Shown: positions 63,999 to 64,000 of the stretch, in pieces | Numbering within the stretch: the stretch's first letter is position 1 | Layout of the letters: every line of letters begins with the position of its first letter | Origin: Streptomyces sp. NBC_01707 | GTDB taxonomy: Bacteria > Actinomycetota > Actinomycetes > Streptomycetales > Streptomycetaceae | Direction of reading: 5' to 3' | DNA: 64,000 nucleotides | Assembly (NCBI RefSeq): GCF_041438805.1 | Contig: NZ_CP109190.1 | Span: forward strand, 992,001 to 1,056,000 | Program-made: the position numbers and the translations under genes | Notes under the pieces: generated by a model | What the model saw: the letters and a program-made list of their open reading frames with translations, nothing else | Database searches by the model: none | What the model was told of the DNA's origin: nothing

Positions 63999-64000
63999 GA

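Overview
The window is high-GC DNA with Streptomyces codon usage. Ribosome sites are GGAGG-like, ATG/GTG starts are mixed, and the families are typical Streptomyces ones: a SigB/SigF-type sigma factor, gas-vesicle proteins, CHAD/CYTH, DUF2267, an HSP18 regulator and helicase-associated domains. I see no rRNA, tRNA, CRISPR array or replication origin. The mix of intact genes, broken genes, insertion-sequence remnants and one complete IS481 element fits an accessory region such as a chromosome arm or a linear plasmid. That location is inference.

From 0.5 to 47.4 kb the window holds a loose collection of stress and maintenance genes. They include two CsbD-like genes (one broken), a stress sigma factor, a gvpY/gvpZ-like pair (3.5-5.2 kb) and a gvpA-gvpF pair (25.8-27.0 kb). 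There are also TspO, two formaldehyde-dehydrogenase-like enzymes, hemerythrin, Dps, CBS-domain, Rieske-FAD and DNA-repair genes (UdgX, Ku, LigD polymerase, HhH-GPD, Fpg/Nei). Many are damaged. Ku, PoxB, UdgX, the CBS protein and a membrane protein carry frameshifts. Ku, PoxB and an aldo/keto reductase lack their N termini. Several breakpoints join pieces of unrelated genes. Embedded at 36.5 kb is a complete ADF/cofilin-fold gene, an actin-binding family best known from eukaryotes.

From 47.5 to 60.6 kb lies an intact nine-gene operon on the minus strand that makes a ribosomally synthesised, modified peptide. In transcription order it encodes a leader-binding ocin-ThiF/TbtF-like partner, a 57-residue precursor, a YcaO cyclodehydratase, a two-domain SagB-type dehydrogenase, a LanB-type glutamylating dehydratase, a separate SpaB_C/TbtC-type elimination protein, an M50 membrane metalloprotease with a PqqD-like N-terminus, an ABC ATPase and an ABC permease. 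The last five boundaries are tight or overlapping. The 26 C-terminal residues of the precursor are all Ser, Cys or Thr, preceded by one Trp. Only one SpaB_C gene is present, so I predict a linear azole/dehydroamino-acid peptide (goadsporin logic) rather than a pyridine-centred thiopeptide. This is the most novel feature of the window.

From 61.3 to 64 kb there is a broken helicase-associated-domain gene, then a RheA-like repressor divergent from an HSP18/HSP20 gene. Two TGTCATC-N5-GAtGACA operators lie between them, and two DUF2267 paralogues follow.
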